Part shown: positions 53,634 through 64,000 of the stretch, one piece after another
How the letters are laid out: the number at the start of each line of letters is the position of its first letter
Position numbering within the stretch: the first letter of the stretch is position 1
Source: Pelosinus fermentans JBW45
Lineage (GTDB): Bacteria; Bacillota; Negativicutes; DSM-13327
Direction of reading: 5' to 3'
Assembly: GCF_000271665.2 (NCBI RefSeq)
Contig: NZ_CP010978.1
Span: 4,246,501-4,310,500 of the forward strand
DNA length: 64,000 nt
Position numbers and translations under genes: made by a program
Notes under the pieces: generated by a model
What the model was told of the DNA's origin: nothing
What the model saw: the letters and a program-made list of their open reading frames with translations, nothing else
The model's database searches: none

Positions 53634-53972
53634 TTAGACCAATTCCAATATTACCATTGGTGCAGCATCGCCACGACGCGGTCCCAATTTCATAATACGG
53701 GTATAACCGCCTTGACGAGTAGCATATTTAGGGGCAATCACGTCAAACAATTTTGTAACTACTTCTTCATCCATGAGGCTTGATAACACTTGACGGCGAG
53801 CATGTAAGTCACCGCGCTTAGCCAAAGTAATCATCTTTTCAGCAAGACCATTGATTTCTTTCGCTTTAGCTTCTGTTGTTTCAATACGCTCGTATGCAAA
53901 GAAGGAAGTCAAGATGCTGCGAAACAGCGCTTTACGTGCGCTAGAGTCTCGTCCTAACTTTCTATAGCCCAT
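53634..53972 (-). CDS. rplQ: 50S ribosomal protein L17
   Basis: 112 residues, opening [19 protein letters not shown], the universal L17 start. Fifteen bases after rpoA, last gene of the ribosomal operon. Confidence 0.98.
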   Translation of the reverse strand: MGYRKLGRDSSARKALFRSILTSFFAYERIETTEAKAKEINGLAEKMITLAKRGDLHARRQVLSSLMDEEVVTKLFDVIAPKYATRQGGYTRIMKLGPRRGDAAPMVILELV

Positions 53973-53986
53973 TTTCTTCCCTCCCT

Positions 53987-54946
53987 TTATTCTTCCTCTT
54001 CACTAAGTCCAAGACCTAGTTCGATTAATTTTTTCTTCACTTCTTCCATTGATTTACGACCAAGGTTACGCACCTTCATCATATCATCTTCGGATTTTTG
54101 TACCAAATCCGCCACTGTATTAATTCCTGCCCGCTTCAAGCAGTTATAAGAACGTACAGACAGATCCAAATCTTCAATCGTCATATCCATGATTTTTGAA
54201 TTTCCTTCTTCTACCACTTCGGTAAAAGTACCATCGATACTATCTTCTTCAGGAATTATGCCTGCTAAATTCTGGAATAGCTTCAAATGAGCGACCATAA
54301 TACTAGCAGATTTGCTTACAGCTTCTTCTGGTCTGATACTTCCATCCGTCCATACTTCCAGAGTTAATTTATCGTAATCAGTAACGTTCCCGACACGAGT
54401 ATCAGTGATCTGATAGTTAACTCTCTGAATGGGTGAAAAAATGGAGTCAATCGGAATAATACCGATCACATGCTCAGGTTTTTTGTTCTTGTCGCCAGGA
54501 ACATAACCCCGACCACGTTCTACGGTGATTTCCATTTTTAGCGATCCACTAGCATCAACTGTCGCCAAATGTAATTCGGGATTTAGAACCTCAATATCCG
54601 GGTCAACAAGAATATCTCCTGCTGTAACTTCCCCTTCAGTCAATCGTTCAATTCTCAAAGTCTTTGGTTCATCATTGTGCATTTTTAGACGCAATGTTTT
54701 TAAATTCAGGATAATGTCGGTAACGTCTTCCCGAACACCTGGAATGGTAGAAAACTCATGAAGGACGCCTTCAATTTTAACCGCTGTAATTGCGGCCCCC
54801 TGCAGGGAGGACAGCAATATACGGCGTAAACTGTTGCCAAGGGTAGTACCATAACCACGTTCTAGTGGTTCACATACAAACTTGCCATATCGATTGTCTT
54901 CACTCAGTTCTACAATTTCAATCTTCGGTTTTTCGATTTCGATCAT
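53987..54946 (-). CDS. rpoA: DNA-directed RNA polymerase subunit alpha
   Basis: 319 residues. N-terminal domain with [19 protein letters not shown], dimerisation and assembly segments; C-terminal domain after a linker (about 245-310) with [22 protein letters not shown] and the UP-element-binding [11 protein letters not shown]. Complete and standard. Confidence 0.98.
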   Translation of the reverse strand: MIEIEKPKIEIVELSEDNRYGKFVCEPLERGYGTTLGNSLRRILLSSLQGAAITAVKIEGVLHEFSTIPGVREDVTDIILNLKTLRLKMHNDEPKTLRIERLTEGEVTAGDILVDPDIEVLNPELHLATVDASGSLKMEITVERGRGYVPGDKNKKPEHVIGIIPIDSIFSPIQRVNYQITDTRVGNVTDYDKLTLEVWTDGSIRPEEAVSKSASIMVAHLKLFQNLAGIIPEEDSIDGTFTEVVEEGNSKIMDMTIEDLDLSVRSYNCLKRAGINTVADLVQKSEDDMMKVRNLGRKSMEEVKKKLIELGLGLSEEEE

Positions 54947-55034
54947 CTGGAAAAACCCTCCTCTTTGCGTACGATTAAGTTACGCCATACCCACGGTTGA
55001 GGGCAAATGCGGATTATCTTCAAAAACACTTTGA

Positions 55035-55670
55035 TTATCTGGAGTATAATTCGACAATCAGATGCTCTTGAACTGGTGTATCAATTTCCTCACGAGTGGG
55101 GTAACGCAATACTGTACCATTCATTACCTCTTGAGTTGGTCTTTCCAACCAAGGTGCCACTGTTTTGTGAGCAAGAGATTCTGTAATTTCTTTAATTAAT
55201 GGTGATTCTTTACTGGATTCATGAACCGCAATAACATCACCAGGTTTAATTAAATAAGATGGAATGTCTACTCTTTTTCCATTAACAGTGAAATGTCTGT
55301 GAGTAACCAATTGTCTAGCTTGCGTACGGCTTGCCGCAAAACCAAGACGGTATACCACATTATCCAGACGTCTTTCCAGCAATACCAGCAAGTTTTCACC
55401 AGTAATGCCTTTTTGACGATCTGCTTTGTCAAAATAGGAACGGAATTGAGTTTCCAAAATTCCATAAACGCGACGTGCTTTTTGTTTTTCTCGTAGTTGA
55501 ACACCATACTCGGAAACTTTCTTACGAGTTTGGCCTTGGCCATGTTGACCAGGTGCATACGCACGTTTACCTACTGAACATTTGTCCGTATAGCATCTTT
55601 CGCCTTTAAGATATAATTTTGTGCCTTCACGACGGCATTGTCTACAAACAGGTCCTGTATATCTAGCCAT
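55035..55670 (-). CDS. rpsD: 30S ribosomal protein S4
   Basis: 211 residues. It has the zinc-ribbon (C+) N-terminus with cysteines in [10 protein letters not shown] and ERCYTDKC, then an S4 RNA-binding domain ([19 protein letters not shown]). Binds 16S rRNA early in assembly and in some bacteria represses its own operon. Confidence 0.97.
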   Translation of the reverse strand: MARYTGPVCRQCRREGTKLYLKGERCYTDKCSVGKRAYAPGQHGQGQTRKKVSEYGVQLREKQKARRVYGILETQFRSYFDKADRQKGITGENLLVLLERRLDNVVYRLGFAASRTQARQLVTHRHFTVNGKRVDIPSYLIKPGDVIAVHESSKESPLIKEITESLAHKTVAPWLERPTQEVMNGTVLRYPTREEIDTPVQEHLIVELYSR

Positions 55671-55696
55671 GTATATTTAACACCTCCCGAAACTTC

Positions 55697-56089
55697 TTAT
55701 ACTCTTCTACGCTTAGGTGGACGGCATCCATTATGAGGTACAGGCGTGCAATCTTTAATAGAACTTACTTCTAATCCAGATGCCTGTAGTGATCTAATGG
55801 CTGCTTCCCGACCTGAGCCAGGTCCTTTTACAAAAACTTCAACCTGTTTTAATCCATGTTCCATTGCCGCTTTAGCAGCTGTTTCTGCTGCCATTTGCGC
55901 AGCAAATGGAGTGCTCTTACGAGAACCTCTAAATCCAAGTCCACCCGCACTAGCCCAAGACAAAACATTACCCTTTGTATCGGAAATAGTCACAATCGTA
56001 TTATTAAAAGTAGAACGAATATGTGCTTGACCATGCTCAATATTCTTACGTTCTTTTCTTTTTGGTCTAATAGCTTTCTTAGCAACCAA
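55697..56089 (-). CDS. rpsK: 30S ribosomal protein S11
   Basis: 130 residues with [18 protein letters not shown] and the basic C-terminal [17 protein letters not shown]. Between rpsM and rpsD as usual. Confidence 0.98.
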   Translation of the reverse strand: MVAKKAIRPKRKERKNIEHGQAHIRSTFNNTIVTISDTKGNVLSWASAGGLGFRGSRKSTPFAAQMAAETAAKAAMEHGLKQVEVFVKGPGSGREAAIRSLQASGLEVSSIKDCTPVPHNGCRPPKRRRV

Positions 56090-56106
56090 TCTTTATCCCT
56101 CCTCTA

Positions 56107-56478
56107 CTACTTTTTCTTTTTCGCTCCAACAGTCCGTTTTGGACCTTTGCGGGTGCGGGCATTCGTCTTAGTACGTTGACCACGTACAGGAAGACCCATA
56201 CGGTGACGTTTACCACGATAACATCCAATTTCAATCAGACGTTTAATATTGAGTGCTTGTTCACGGCGTAAGTCGCCTTCTACTCTATGATTCTTATCAA
56301 TCGCTTCACGCAATTTCACAACTTCTTCTTCTGTTAAATCGCGTGTACGTGTATCAGGATTAATCCCAGTAGCTGCCAAGATTTCCTTGGAAGTTGTAAG
56401 ACCAATACCAAAAATGTATGTTAAAGAGATCTCAATTCTTTTATCACGCGGTAAATCTATTCCGGCAATACGTGCCAT
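56107..56478 (-). CDS. rpsM: 30S ribosomal protein S13
   Basis: 123 residues: [40 protein letters not shown] and a lysine-rich tail. Directly after rpmJ. Confidence 0.98.
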   Translation of the reverse strand: MARIAGIDLPRDKRIEISLTYIFGIGLTTSKEILAATGINPDTRTRDLTEEEVVKLREAIDKNHRVEGDLRREQALNIKRLIEIGCYRGKRHRMGLPVRGQRTKTNARTRKGPKRTVGAKKKK

Positions 56479-56492
56479 CTATAGTACACCTC

Positions 56493-56630
<138 letters not shown>

Positions 56631-56684
56631 TCACGAACTCGCGCTCTTCGATTGCTACCGAAAGCATCTTACCTTACGAATCCG

Positions 56685-56903
56685 CTATTTGAAACGGTAG
56701 GTAATACGGCCACGCTTTAAGTCATAAGGCGTAAGCTCTACAGTTACTCTATCCCCAGGTAAAATCCGGATAAAGTTCATGCGGATTTTACCTGAGACAT
56801 GCGCCAATACGACATGCTCATTCTCCAGTTTAACCTGGAACATAGCATTAGGCAAGGCTTCGACAACCGTACCTTCAACCTCAATTACATCTTGCTTGGA
56901 CAC
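56685..56903 (-). CDS. infA: Translation initiation factor IF-1
   Basis: 72 residues, one S1/OB-fold domain: [38 protein letters not shown] and [13 protein letters not shown]. Occupies the A site in initiation. Confidence 0.98.
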   Translation of the reverse strand: MSKQDVIEVEGTVVEALPNAMFQVKLENEHVVLAHVSGKIRMNFIRILPGDRVTVELTPYDLKRGRITYRFK

Positions 56904-56927
56904 GAGATATCCCTCCTAGTCCGCTTA

Positions 56928-57212
56928 TCACAGATTCTCTGGCTTGTATAAAACCTGAATGGCGTGGCGAACTTCCTCATCCGTAACTTTTATACCAGAT
57001 TGAATCTTTTCCGCCACACTTTTGGCAATAGAATTAAGAACATTAACATGCCGGATATTTTTGCGCTTAGGATTCACTATTTTTCGATCTCTGCCGTTGA
57101 CGAGCAGGAGATTTTTATTATTTTGCATCCCAACCACAAGATACATCTGCATCTCATCTCTTCCGGCAATACTAGTAACAAGTTGACCCATTGATATATT
57201 CACGACTGACAC
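56928..57212 (-). CDS. KOW-domain RNA-binding protein (L14e-like)
   Basis: 94 residues with an N-terminal KOW-like beta barrel (MGQLVTSIAGRDEMQMYLVVG) and a helical tail. It belongs to the small COG2163-type proteins found between map and infA in many clostridia. Probably a ribosome- or rRNA-associated factor; exact role unknown. Confidence 0.8.
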   Translation of the reverse strand: MSVVNISMGQLVTSIAGRDEMQMYLVVGMQNNKNLLLVNGRDRKIVNPKRKNIRHVNVLNSIAKSVAEKIQSGIKVTDEEVRHAIQVLYKPENL

Positions 57213-57224
57213 CAGAGCTGCCTC

Positions 57225-57971
57225 CTATAACTTAGTTAGAATCTCCGGCTTACCGTCAGTGATGGCAATCGAATGTTCAAAATGCGCTGAGCGCTTGCCG
57301 TCAAGAGTTACAACCGTCCAACCATCGTCAAGTGTCTTTACTTCATAAGTGCCCAGATTGACCATTGGCTCAATGGCCAACGTCATACCAGCTTTTAATC
57401 GTGGTCCACGGCCAGGATCGCCATAATTGGGGACCTGTGGATCTTCATGCATACTCCGGCCAATCCCATGCCCGACATAATCACGCACCACACCAAAACC
57501 ATGTTGTTCTGCGTGAACCTGGACGGCATGAGAAATATCACTTAGACGATTACCTAAAATTGCTTGCTCAATGCCTTTATACAAAGACTCTTCGGTAACA
57601 TCCAAAAGTTTTTGTACTTCGGCATCAACTTCACCAACAGCTACTGTAATCGCGGCATCGCCATTGTATCCATTTATTACCGCTCCAATATCAATACTAA
57701 CATTATCTCCAGATTTTAACTTTCTTAATCCTGGAATGCCATGTACGACTTCTTCATTTATTGAAGAACAAATGTTTCCTGTAAAGCCATGGTATCCCTT
57801 AAAAGCAGGAATCGCACCACGACCTTTAATATATTCTTCGGCTATTCTGTCCAGATCTAGCGTAGTGACCCCGGGTTTAGCGGCTTTTTTAACCTCAACC
57901 AACGTTTCTGCCACTATTTTACCTGCATCACGCAAGTAATTAATTTCTCGCTCTGATTTAAGGATGATCAT
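57225..57971 (-). CDS. map: Methionine aminopeptidase, type I
   Basis: 248 residues; removes N-terminal Met. Metal ligands lie in [16 protein letters not shown] (two Asp), [12 protein letters not shown] (His), AIEPMV (Glu) and HFEHSIAI (Glu). Two bases after adk. Confidence 0.97.
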   Translation of the reverse strand: MIILKSEREINYLRDAGKIVAETLVEVKKAAKPGVTTLDLDRIAEEYIKGRGAIPAFKGYHGFTGNICSSINEEVVHGIPGLRKLKSGDNVSIDIGAVINGYNGDAAITVAVGEVDAEVQKLLDVTEESLYKGIEQAILGNRLSDISHAVQVHAEQHGFGVVRDYVGHGIGRSMHEDPQVPNYGDPGRGPRLKAGMTLAIEPMVNLGTYEVKTLDDGWTVVTLDGKRSAHFEHSIAITDGKPEILTKL

Positions 57972-57973
57972 AC

Positions 57974-58636
<663 letters not shown>

Positions 58637-59893
58637 CTACTTCATAAAGCCTTGATAGTGACGCATTAAAACAATCGCCTCTATTTGCTTCATAGTGTCA
58701 AGTGCCACGCCTACCACAATTAAAAGGGCGGTACCGCCAAAATTTAACCCTGGAATATTTGTCACAGCTGCAATAAAGTTCGGCAGTATGGCAATACCTG
58801 CAAGAAAAATGGAACCTGCAAGGGTGATTCTGGTCATAACTCGATCCAAATAATCAGCAGTCGGTTTACCCGGGCGCAGTCCTGGAATAAAACCACCGTA
58901 TTTTTTCATGTTCTCTGCCATATCCGATATGTTCAAAGTAACCGCAGTATAGAAATACGTGAAGAAAATAATAAGCAGCGCATACAATGCTGTTTGCAGC
59001 GGCGTACCCCACGCAAAATATCCTGCCACAGTTTTTACCCAGGCAATATCAACAAACTGGGCAATAGTTACTGGAAACATCAGCACGGATGACGCAAAGA
59101 TTATTGGTATAACTCCCGCCTGATTTACTTTCAGTGGGATATGAGTAGAGTGACCACCGTAGGTTTTACGGCCAACTACTCGTTTTGCATATTGCACCGG
59201 AATTCTTCTTTGACCTTGTGTAATGGCAATTACCAAAACAATCATGGCCAAGGCAATAATTGCGAATAACAATACATTGAAGATATTAATGGTACCTGCG
59301 GTAAGATATTCATACAACATATACAAACCATCAGGCAATCTGGATACAATTCCGGCAAAGATAATCAGCGAAATGCCGTTACCAATACCTTTCTCAGTAA
59401 TTTGCTCTCCAAGCCACATTAGGAAAGTAGTTCCTGCCGTAAGTGTCAATGCAATCAATAACGTAGAAGCAATGCCTGGATTAATAATTGCTGCTTTTAG
59501 TCCAATCGCCATACCAATTGCTTGAATAAATCCGAGAAGAACAGTGCCGTAGCGAGTAATTTGCGTTAGCTTCTTACGACCTTCTTCGCCTTCTTTAGAC
59601 CATTGTTCAAAAGTTGGAACAACAATAGTAATCAGCTGCATAATAATCGAAGCATTAATGTAGGGTGTGATACTCATTGCAAAGATGGAAAACTTACTCA
59701 ATGCTCCACCAGAAAACAAATCTAACAAGCCAAATAAGTTACCGCTGGTAAACATTTGTTCAATAACAGAAACATCGACTCCAGGAACTGGAATATGCGT
59801 ACCAGCTCTGAATACTAAAAACATGGCTAGGGTAAAAACTACCTTTTGTCTAAGCTCAGTGATCTTTAGTATGTTGGACAGAGCAGAAAGCAC
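58637..59893 (-). CDS. secY: Preprotein translocase subunit SecY
   Basis: 418 residues, ten transmembrane helices. The plug and first helices (GTHIPVPGVD), GGHSTHIPLKVNQAGVIPIIFASS, and the last GTALLIVVGVALDTMKQIEA are standard. Central pore of the Sec channel. Confidence 0.98.
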   Translation of the reverse strand: MLSALSNILKITELRQKVVFTLAMFLVFRAGTHIPVPGVDVSVIEQMFTSGNLFGLLDLFSGGALSKFSIFAMSITPYINASIIMQLITIVVPTFEQWSKEGEEGRKKLTQITRYGTVLLGFIQAIGMAIGLKAAIINPGIASTLLIALTLTAGTTFLMWLGEQITEKGIGNGISLIIFAGIVSRLPDGLYMLYEYLTAGTINIFNVLLFAIIALAMIVLVIAITQGQRRIPVQYAKRVVGRKTYGGHSTHIPLKVNQAGVIPIIFASSVLMFPVTIAQFVDIAWVKTVAGYFAWGTPLQTALYALLIIFFTYFYTAVTLNISDMAENMKKYGGFIPGLRPGKPTADYLDRVMTRITLAGSIFLAGIAILPNFIAAVTNIPGLNFGGTALLIVVGVALDTMKQIEAIVLMRHYQGFMK

Positions 59894-60334
59894 TTAGACC
59901 ACCTCAACTTTTCCGCCAGCTGCTTGAATTTTTTCTTCAGCTGACTTGGTAAAGCCATTAGCAATTACAGTAAGTGATTTAGTCAGTTCGCCATTGCCCA
60001 AAATACGTACGCCGTCACGAACATTTTTCAAAATACCACTTTCGATTAAAGCTACAGGGTCAACCACTGCACCGTCTTCAAAACGATTCAAGTCAGAAAT
60101 ATTTACTTCTGCATAGTCTTTTCCAAATTTATTGTAAAAACCACGTTTTGGCAATCTACGATAAAGAGGCATTTGACCACCCTCGAAACCAGGACGAACA
60201 CCGCCGCCAGCACGAGAATTTTGACCTTTATGACCTTTACCTGCTGTTTTACCAAGACCTGAACCCAAGCCGCGACCTACACGAGTGCGGACTTTCTTTG
60301 AACCAGGCGCAGGAGCTAATTCATGTAATTTCAT
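59894..60334 (-). CDS. rplO: 50S ribosomal protein L15
   Basis: 146 residues with the Gly/Lys/Arg-rich start ([20 protein letters not shown]) and [18 protein letters not shown]. Stop and secY start are adjacent. Confidence 0.98.
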   Translation of the reverse strand: MKLHELAPAPGSKKVRTRVGRGLGSGLGKTAGKGHKGQNSRAGGGVRPGFEGGQMPLYRRLPKRGFYNKFGKDYAEVNISDLNRFEDGAVVDPVALIESGILKNVRDGVRILGNGELTKSLTVIANGFTKSAEEKIQAAGGKVEVV

Positions 60335-60353
60335 TATTAGCGCCTCCTCTCAA

Positions 60354-60539
60354 TTAGTCTTGTATTTCTTCAACTGTTACAAGGTGCTCCACTTTACGAA
60401 CCATGCCGCGAATAACTGGAGTATCATCTTGCGTTACAAAAGTATTTGTTTTCTTAAGCCCCAGAGCCTTTACAGTAGCTCGTTGATCTTCTGGTCTGCC
60501 GATCAGGCTTCTGGTAAGAGTGATTTTGAGTTTTGACAT
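60354..60539 (-). CDS. rpmD: 50S ribosomal protein L30
   Basis: 61 residues: [40 protein letters not shown]. Bacterial short L30. Confidence 0.97.
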   Translation of the reverse strand: MSKLKITLTRSLIGRPEDQRATVKALGLKKTNTFVTQDDTPVIRGMVRKVEHLVTVEEIQD

Positions 60540-60552
60540 TATAAATTCCTCC

Positions 60553-61053
60553 TTAACCCAAAAGTTCCTGAACGGTTTTACCGCGAAGTGCGGCTACTTC
60601 TTCAGCACGTTTCAATTGCTTCAAACCTGTTAAAGTCGCACGTACCATGTTATTAGCATTAGAAGAACCAAGGGATTTCGTTAAGATATCATGAATCCCG
60701 GCAAGTTCAAGTACGGCACGTGCTGGACCACCAGCAATAACACCAGTACCTTCTGATGCAGGCTTCATAAATACTTTACCAGCGCCAAATACGCCGAGAA
60801 TTTGATGAGGAATGGTAGTGCCTACCAAAGGAACATTAATTAAGTTCTTTTTAGCATCTTCCACACCTTTTCTGATTGCTTCCGGTACTTCGCCAGCTTT
60901 ACCCAAACCAGCACCAACGTGACCATTTTCGTCACCAACAACAACTAGCGCACTAAAGGAAAAACGGCGACCGCCTTTTACTACTTTAGCAACCCTGTTT
61001 ATGAATACAACTTTCTCTTTCAGATCGAGAGTTGTGTAATCAATTCTGGACAT
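60553..61053 (-). CDS. rpsE: 30S ribosomal protein S5
   Basis: 166 residues: [20 protein letters not shown], the [20 protein letters not shown] and [20 protein letters not shown] segments. Works in decoding fidelity. Confidence 0.98.
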   Translation of the reverse strand: MSRIDYTTLDLKEKVVFINRVAKVVKGGRRFSFSALVVVGDENGHVGAGLGKAGEVPEAIRKGVEDAKKNLINVPLVGTTIPHQILGVFGAGKVFMKPASEGTGVIAGGPARAVLELAGIHDILTKSLGSSNANNMVRATLTGLKQLKRAEEVAALRGKTVQELLG

Positions 61054-61071
61054 TCATTTACCTCCTTTTGC

Positions 61072-61434
61072 TTAAAATTCCAGCCCTGCTTCACGCGCTG
61101 CCTGGGCCAAAGCTGCTACTCTACCATGATAAATGTAACCACCACGGTCAAATACCACTTTGTTAATTCCTTTTGCCAAAGCACGTGATGCAACTGCTGC
61201 ACCTACAGCCTTAGCTGCTTCTATATTACCGCCATAGGTTACGCCAAGATCTTTATCCATAGTGCTAGCGGCAACTAATGTAGTACCAGTAACATCATCA
61301 ATAACTTGAGCATACATATGACTTAGGCTACGAAATACGTTTAAACGTGGTCTTGCTGCAGTACCTGAAACAAGCTTACGTACACGTAAATGACGTTTTT
61401 GCCTAGCTTTATTTTTAATCCCTTTACGAAGCAA
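61072..61434 (-). CDS. rplR: 50S ribosomal protein L18
   Basis: 120 residues from a TTG at 61434 that has AAAGGAG eight bases upstream. A GTG six codons earlier overlaps that site and is rejected; the shorter protein has the usual family length. Motifs [19 protein letters not shown] and the 5S-rRNA-binding core with [12 protein letters not shown]. Confidence 0.95.
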   Translation of the reverse strand: MLRKGIKNKARQKRHLRVRKLVSGTAARPRLNVFRSLSHMYAQVIDDVTGTTLVAASTMDKDLGVTYGGNIEAAKAVGAAVASRALAKGINKVVFDRGGYIYHGRVAALAQAAREAGLEF

Positions 61435-61460
61435 AGTGGTCACTCCTTTCACTTAAAATC

Positions 61461-62012
61461 TTACTTCTTACCTTTACCGCCTGCTTTACCTACTTTACGG
61501 CGAACAACTTCACCTTCATAACGAACGCCTTTACCTTTGTAAGGTTCAGGTTCTCTATATTTACGGATTTTAGCTGCTAATGCGCCAACGTCTTCTTTGT
61601 TGATGCCAGAAACAATAATTTTATTGGGAGCCGGAACATCAAGTGTCATTCCTTCAGGAGCCGCAACTTCTAAGGGATGAGAAAAACCTAATGTTAAAGC
61701 TACATTTTTACCAGCTTTAGCTGCTCTGTAACCAACACCGACAATTTCAAGAGTTTTGGTGAAACCTTGGGTAACACCAATTACCATATTTGACAGCAAT
61801 GTACGAGTCAAGCCATGCAATGATCTGTGTTCTTTTTCATCTGAAGGCCGTTTTACAACAAGGGTATTGTCTTCAAGTTCCAATATCATATCTTTATGAA
61901 TGGCACGAGTCAATTCGCCTTTAGGGCCTTTTACCGATACCTGATTACCATCGCCAATCGTAATTGTTACGCCGGCAGGGATAGCAATCGGCATTCTACC
62001 GATTCTTGACAT
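61461..62012 (-). CDS. rplF: 50S ribosomal protein L6
   Basis: 183 residues with two similar domains; [16 protein letters not shown] start and the [19 protein letters not shown]-terminal signature. Confidence 0.98.
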   Translation of the reverse strand: MSRIGRMPIAIPAGVTITIGDGNQVSVKGPKGELTRAIHKDMILELEDNTLVVKRPSDEKEHRSLHGLTRTLLSNMVIGVTQGFTKTLEIVGVGYRAAKAGKNVALTLGFSHPLEVAAPEGMTLDVPAPNKIIVSGINKEDVGALAAKIRKYREPEPYKGKGVRYEGEVVRRKVGKAGGKGKK

Positions 62013-62037
62013 ATGTGCACCTCCTTAACTACAAAAA

Positions 62038-62436
62038 TTACCAGACGAAAGCTAATACTTCGCCGCCAAGTCCTTCGCGACGAGCTTGCTTATCAGTCAT
62101 AATCCCCTTGGAAGTTGAAATAATTGCAACACCAAGGCCGCCCAACACGCGGGGCATTTGATCTTTTCTTGCATAAACACGTAATCCTGGTTTAGAAATA
62201 CGCTTAATGCCAGTAATTACCTTTTCACGATTAGGTCCATATTTTAAACTTGCTCTTAATACACCTTGTTTATCATCTTTAACAATTTCGAAATCCTTAA
62301 TAAATCCTTCTGCTTTCAAAAGCTGCGCAATTGCTTGCTTAATTTTTGAGGCAGGAATTTCTACTTTGTCATGATAAACCGAGTTTGCATTACGAATACG
62401 AGTAAGCATATCTGCAATTGGATCGGTCATTACCAT
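62038..62436 (-). CDS. rpsH: 30S ribosomal protein S8
   Basis: 132 residues: [16 protein letters not shown] and closing [26 protein letters not shown] is ten bases before the first ATG, which is preferred to the ATG two codons on. Confidence 0.97.
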   Translation of the reverse strand: MVMTDPIADMLTRIRNANSVYHDKVEIPASKIKQAIAQLLKAEGFIKDFEIVKDDKQGVLRASLKYGPNREKVITGIKRISKPGLRVYARKDQMPRVLGGLGVAIISTSKGIMTDKQARREGLGGEVLAFVW

Positions 62437-62461
62437 TTAAACATTACCTCCTTCCTGTAAT

Positions 62462-62647
62462 CTACCAGCTAGCCTTAGTTATCCCAGGAATGACACCTTT
62501 ATAGCTCAATTCCCTAAAACAAATACGGCACATTTCAAATTTACGTAAATAACCATGTGGACGACCGCAAACTTTACATCTATTGTACTTACGTACGCTA
62601 AATTTAGGTTCAAGTTTCCATTTTTCAATTAATGCTTTCTTGGCCAC
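62462..62647 (-). CDS. rpsZ: 30S ribosomal protein S14 type Z
   Basis: 61 residues with the four-cysteine zinc ribbon C-x2-C (CKVCGR) and C-x2-C (CRICFR). It is the short zinc-binding form, not the longer zinc-free paralogue. Confidence 0.97.
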   Translation of the reverse strand: MAKKALIEKWKLEPKFSVRKYNRCKVCGRPHGYLRKFEMCRICFRELSYKGVIPGITKASW

Positions 62648-62661
62648 GAGTGTCCCTCCTT

Positions 62662-63201
62662 TTACGCACTGAACGGCATGCCCATAAGCTTTAACAGTTC
62701 GCGTGCCTCTTCATCCGTTTTCGCTGTGGTTACGATAATAATATCCATACCACGAACTTTATCAACCTTTTCATACTCAATTTCAGGGAAAATCAATTGT
62801 TCTTTAATACCCATGGTATAGTTGCCGCGACCATCAAAGGATTTTGGGCTAACACCGCGGAAATCGCGAACACGTGGTAATGCAATATTTAGTAATTTAT
62901 CTAAAAACTCATACATACGTTGTCCACGCAGGGTAACTTTAGCGCCAATCGGCATACCTTCACGGATTTTAAATGCTGCAATTGATTTTTTTGCACGGGT
63001 TACTACTGGTTTTTGACCGGCAATAATCGTCATATCATTAATGGCAACATCCAGGACTTTAGGATTGCTTACTGCTTCACCTACGCCCATATTTAGAACC
63101 ACTTTTTCAATTTTAGGGATTTCCATAATGTTTTTATAGCCAAATTTCTCCATCAAACCTTTAGCTACTTCATCACTATATTTTTCTTTCATTCTGGACA
63201 A
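62662..63201 (-). CDS. rplE: 50S ribosomal protein L5
   Basis: 179 residues, the normal length, starting at TTG with AGGAGG nine bases upstream. Motifs [29 protein letters not shown] and [17 protein letters not shown]. Binds 5S rRNA. Confidence 0.97.
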   Translation of the reverse strand: MSRMKEKYSDEVAKGLMEKFGYKNIMEIPKIEKVVLNMGVGEAVSNPKVLDVAINDMTIIAGQKPVVTRAKKSIAAFKIREGMPIGAKVTLRGQRMYEFLDKLLNIALPRVRDFRGVSPKSFDGRGNYTMGIKEQLIFPEIEYEKVDKVRGMDIIIVTTAKTDEEARELLKLMGMPFSA

Positions 63202-63226
63202 GTGTCGTTACCTCCTTTCTGCGTGA

Positions 63227-63559
63227 TTATTTATCGATTATTTCGCCACATTTTTTACAAGTACGAACTGATGCTCCGCTTGCAAGAGATGTTTTCTTAA
63301 TACGTGTTGCTTGATCGCAAGCTGGGCACACCAGCATTACTTTTGCTGAATGTAGCGGAGCTTCTTTTACAATAATACCACCTTGAGGTAAGTTTTGCGA
63401 AGGTTTAGTATGACGTTTTACTGTATTTAGTCCTTCAACTACAACTTTGCTCTTCTTAGGTAGTGCTTGAATGATTTTGCCGGTTTTACCTTTATCTTTA
63501 CCAGACAAAACTACGATCTTATCGCCTTTTTTGACGTGTAGTTTTTTCGCTTCTGACAT
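63227..63559 (-). CDS. rplX: 50S ribosomal protein L24
   Basis: 110 residues. KOW domain ([20 protein letters not shown]) and a C-terminal zinc-ribbon-like CPACDQ ... CKKCGE, as in many Firmicutes. Confidence 0.97.
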   Translation of the reverse strand: MSEAKKLHVKKGDKIVVLSGKDKGKTGKIIQALPKKSKVVVEGLNTVKRHTKPSQNLPQGGIIVKEAPLHSAKVMLVCPACDQATRIKKTSLASGASVRTCKKCGEIIDK

Positions 63560-63576
63560 CCCGGATACCTCCTAAC

Positions 63577-63945
63577 TTAGATTACTTCCGGCGCCAGCGA
63601 GATAATCTTCATAAAGTCTTTCTCACGCAGTTCTCTCGCTACTGGCCCAAATATACGAGTTCCTCTAGGGCTTTTATCTTCCTTAATTATAACTGCGGCA
63701 TTCTCATCGAAGCGGATATAAGATCCATCAGGGCGACGTAAGCCTTTTTTCGAACGTACTACTACGGCTTTCACTACGTCACCTTTTTTAACCATACCGC
63801 CAGGAGAAGCAGATTTTACTGCCGCAACAATAACATCACCAATGTTTGCATATCTACGGTAAGAACCGCCTAATGCTCTGATGCACATGATTTGTTTCGC
63901 ACCGCTGTTATCGCCAACATTAAGAATCGTTTGTTGTTGAATCAT
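63577..63945 (-). CDS. rplN: 50S ribosomal protein L14
   Basis: 122 residues with [19 protein letters not shown] start and [19 protein letters not shown] end. GGGAGG ahead of the ATG. The rpsQ gene expected next upstream is not resolvable in the last 55 bases. Confidence 0.98.
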   Translation of the reverse strand: MIQQQTILNVGDNSGAKQIMCIRALGGSYRRYANIGDVIVAAVKSASPGGMVKKGDVVKAVVVRSKKGLRRPDGSYIRFDENAAVIIKEDKSPRGTRIFGPVARELREKDFMKIISLAPEVI

Positions 63946-64000
63946 CCTGTTCCCTCCTTTTGAAGGTTAGAGGTCGAGGTTCAATTTTACGAACTGCGAA

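Noticed and set aside
63946-64000. C-terminal end of rpsQ
   Set aside because: S17 is expected upstream of rplN, but two stop codons fit and neither gives a recognisable S17 tail in so short a stretch.

Overview
The window looks like chromosomal DNA from an AT-rich, anaerobic, Gram-negative-type Firmicute, probably one of the Negativicutes (Pelosinus/Sporomusa-like). This is an inference. It rests on strong AAGGAGG ribosome-binding sites, frequent TTG/GTG starts, the Firmicute order of the ribosomal and EcfA genes, a glmS ribozyme, and an ArnT-like surface-sugar cassette of the kind expected in a cell with an outer membrane. Almost everything from 1.6 kb onward lies on the minus strand.

Layout. 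0-1.5 kb: the end of an OmpR-type response regulator and its sensor kinase. 1.6-7.3 kb: a convergent block with an isoprenylcysteine-methyltransferase-like gene and a five-gene operon (GT39 transferase, nucleotide-sugar dehydrogenase, epimerase, GT2 transferase, GtrA) likely to decorate the cell surface. 7.3-16.8 kb: an accessory region with a candidate small RNA under a Crp/Fnr-type box, VOC and NmrA-like proteins, an AraC regulator, remnants of a flavin reductase and an alpha/beta hydrolase, an XPD-like helicase fused to a PD-(D/E)XK nuclease, a BASS transporter, and a LysR/PhzF divergent pair. 16.9-20.4 kb: RNase J, Dps and an alpha/beta hydrolase that sits beside a second, decayed glmS 3' end.

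20.6-27.6 kb is the c-di-AMP/cell-wall cluster: cdaA, cdaR (ybbR), a COG2509 flavoprotein, glmM, and glmS under a GlcN6P-sensing ribozyme. 27.8-37.3 kb is amino-acid biosynthesis. The complete arginine operon argCJBDFGH has an ArgR-type operator overlapping its promoter, and ilvE follows behind a structured leader with a terminator and a possible Leu/Val-rich leader peptide. 37.4-44.5 kb carries a CHASE-PAS-GGDEF-HD-GYP c-di-GMP protein, YbaK, a LigB-domain protein, a CwlD-like amidase, a monofunctional transglycosylase, a secreted unknown protein and an unreported-looking 32-residue membrane protein.

44.6-46.4 kb is a patch of small unknown genes, including a 61-residue protein with 18 cysteines and a 47-residue protein. 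46.5 kb to the end is the translation core: rpsI-rplM, truA, helD, ecfT-ecfA2-ecfA1, rplQ-rpoA-rpsD-rpsK-rpsM-rpmJ-infA-KOW protein-map-adk-secY-rplO-rpmD-rpsE-rplR-rplF-rpsH-rpsZ-rplE-rplX-rplN. Five copies of a palindromic CACAGAG/CACAAAG intergenic repeat family lie between 43.4 and 53.5 kb.

No IS element, CRISPR array, tRNA or rRNA was recognised. The best unusual signals are the Cys/His-rich small protein, the relic glmS 3' end, the ilvE leader, the upstream ORF whose stop codon spans the ribozyme cleavage site, the nuclease-helicase fusion and the interspersed palindromic repeats. No clear new multi-gene system was found.
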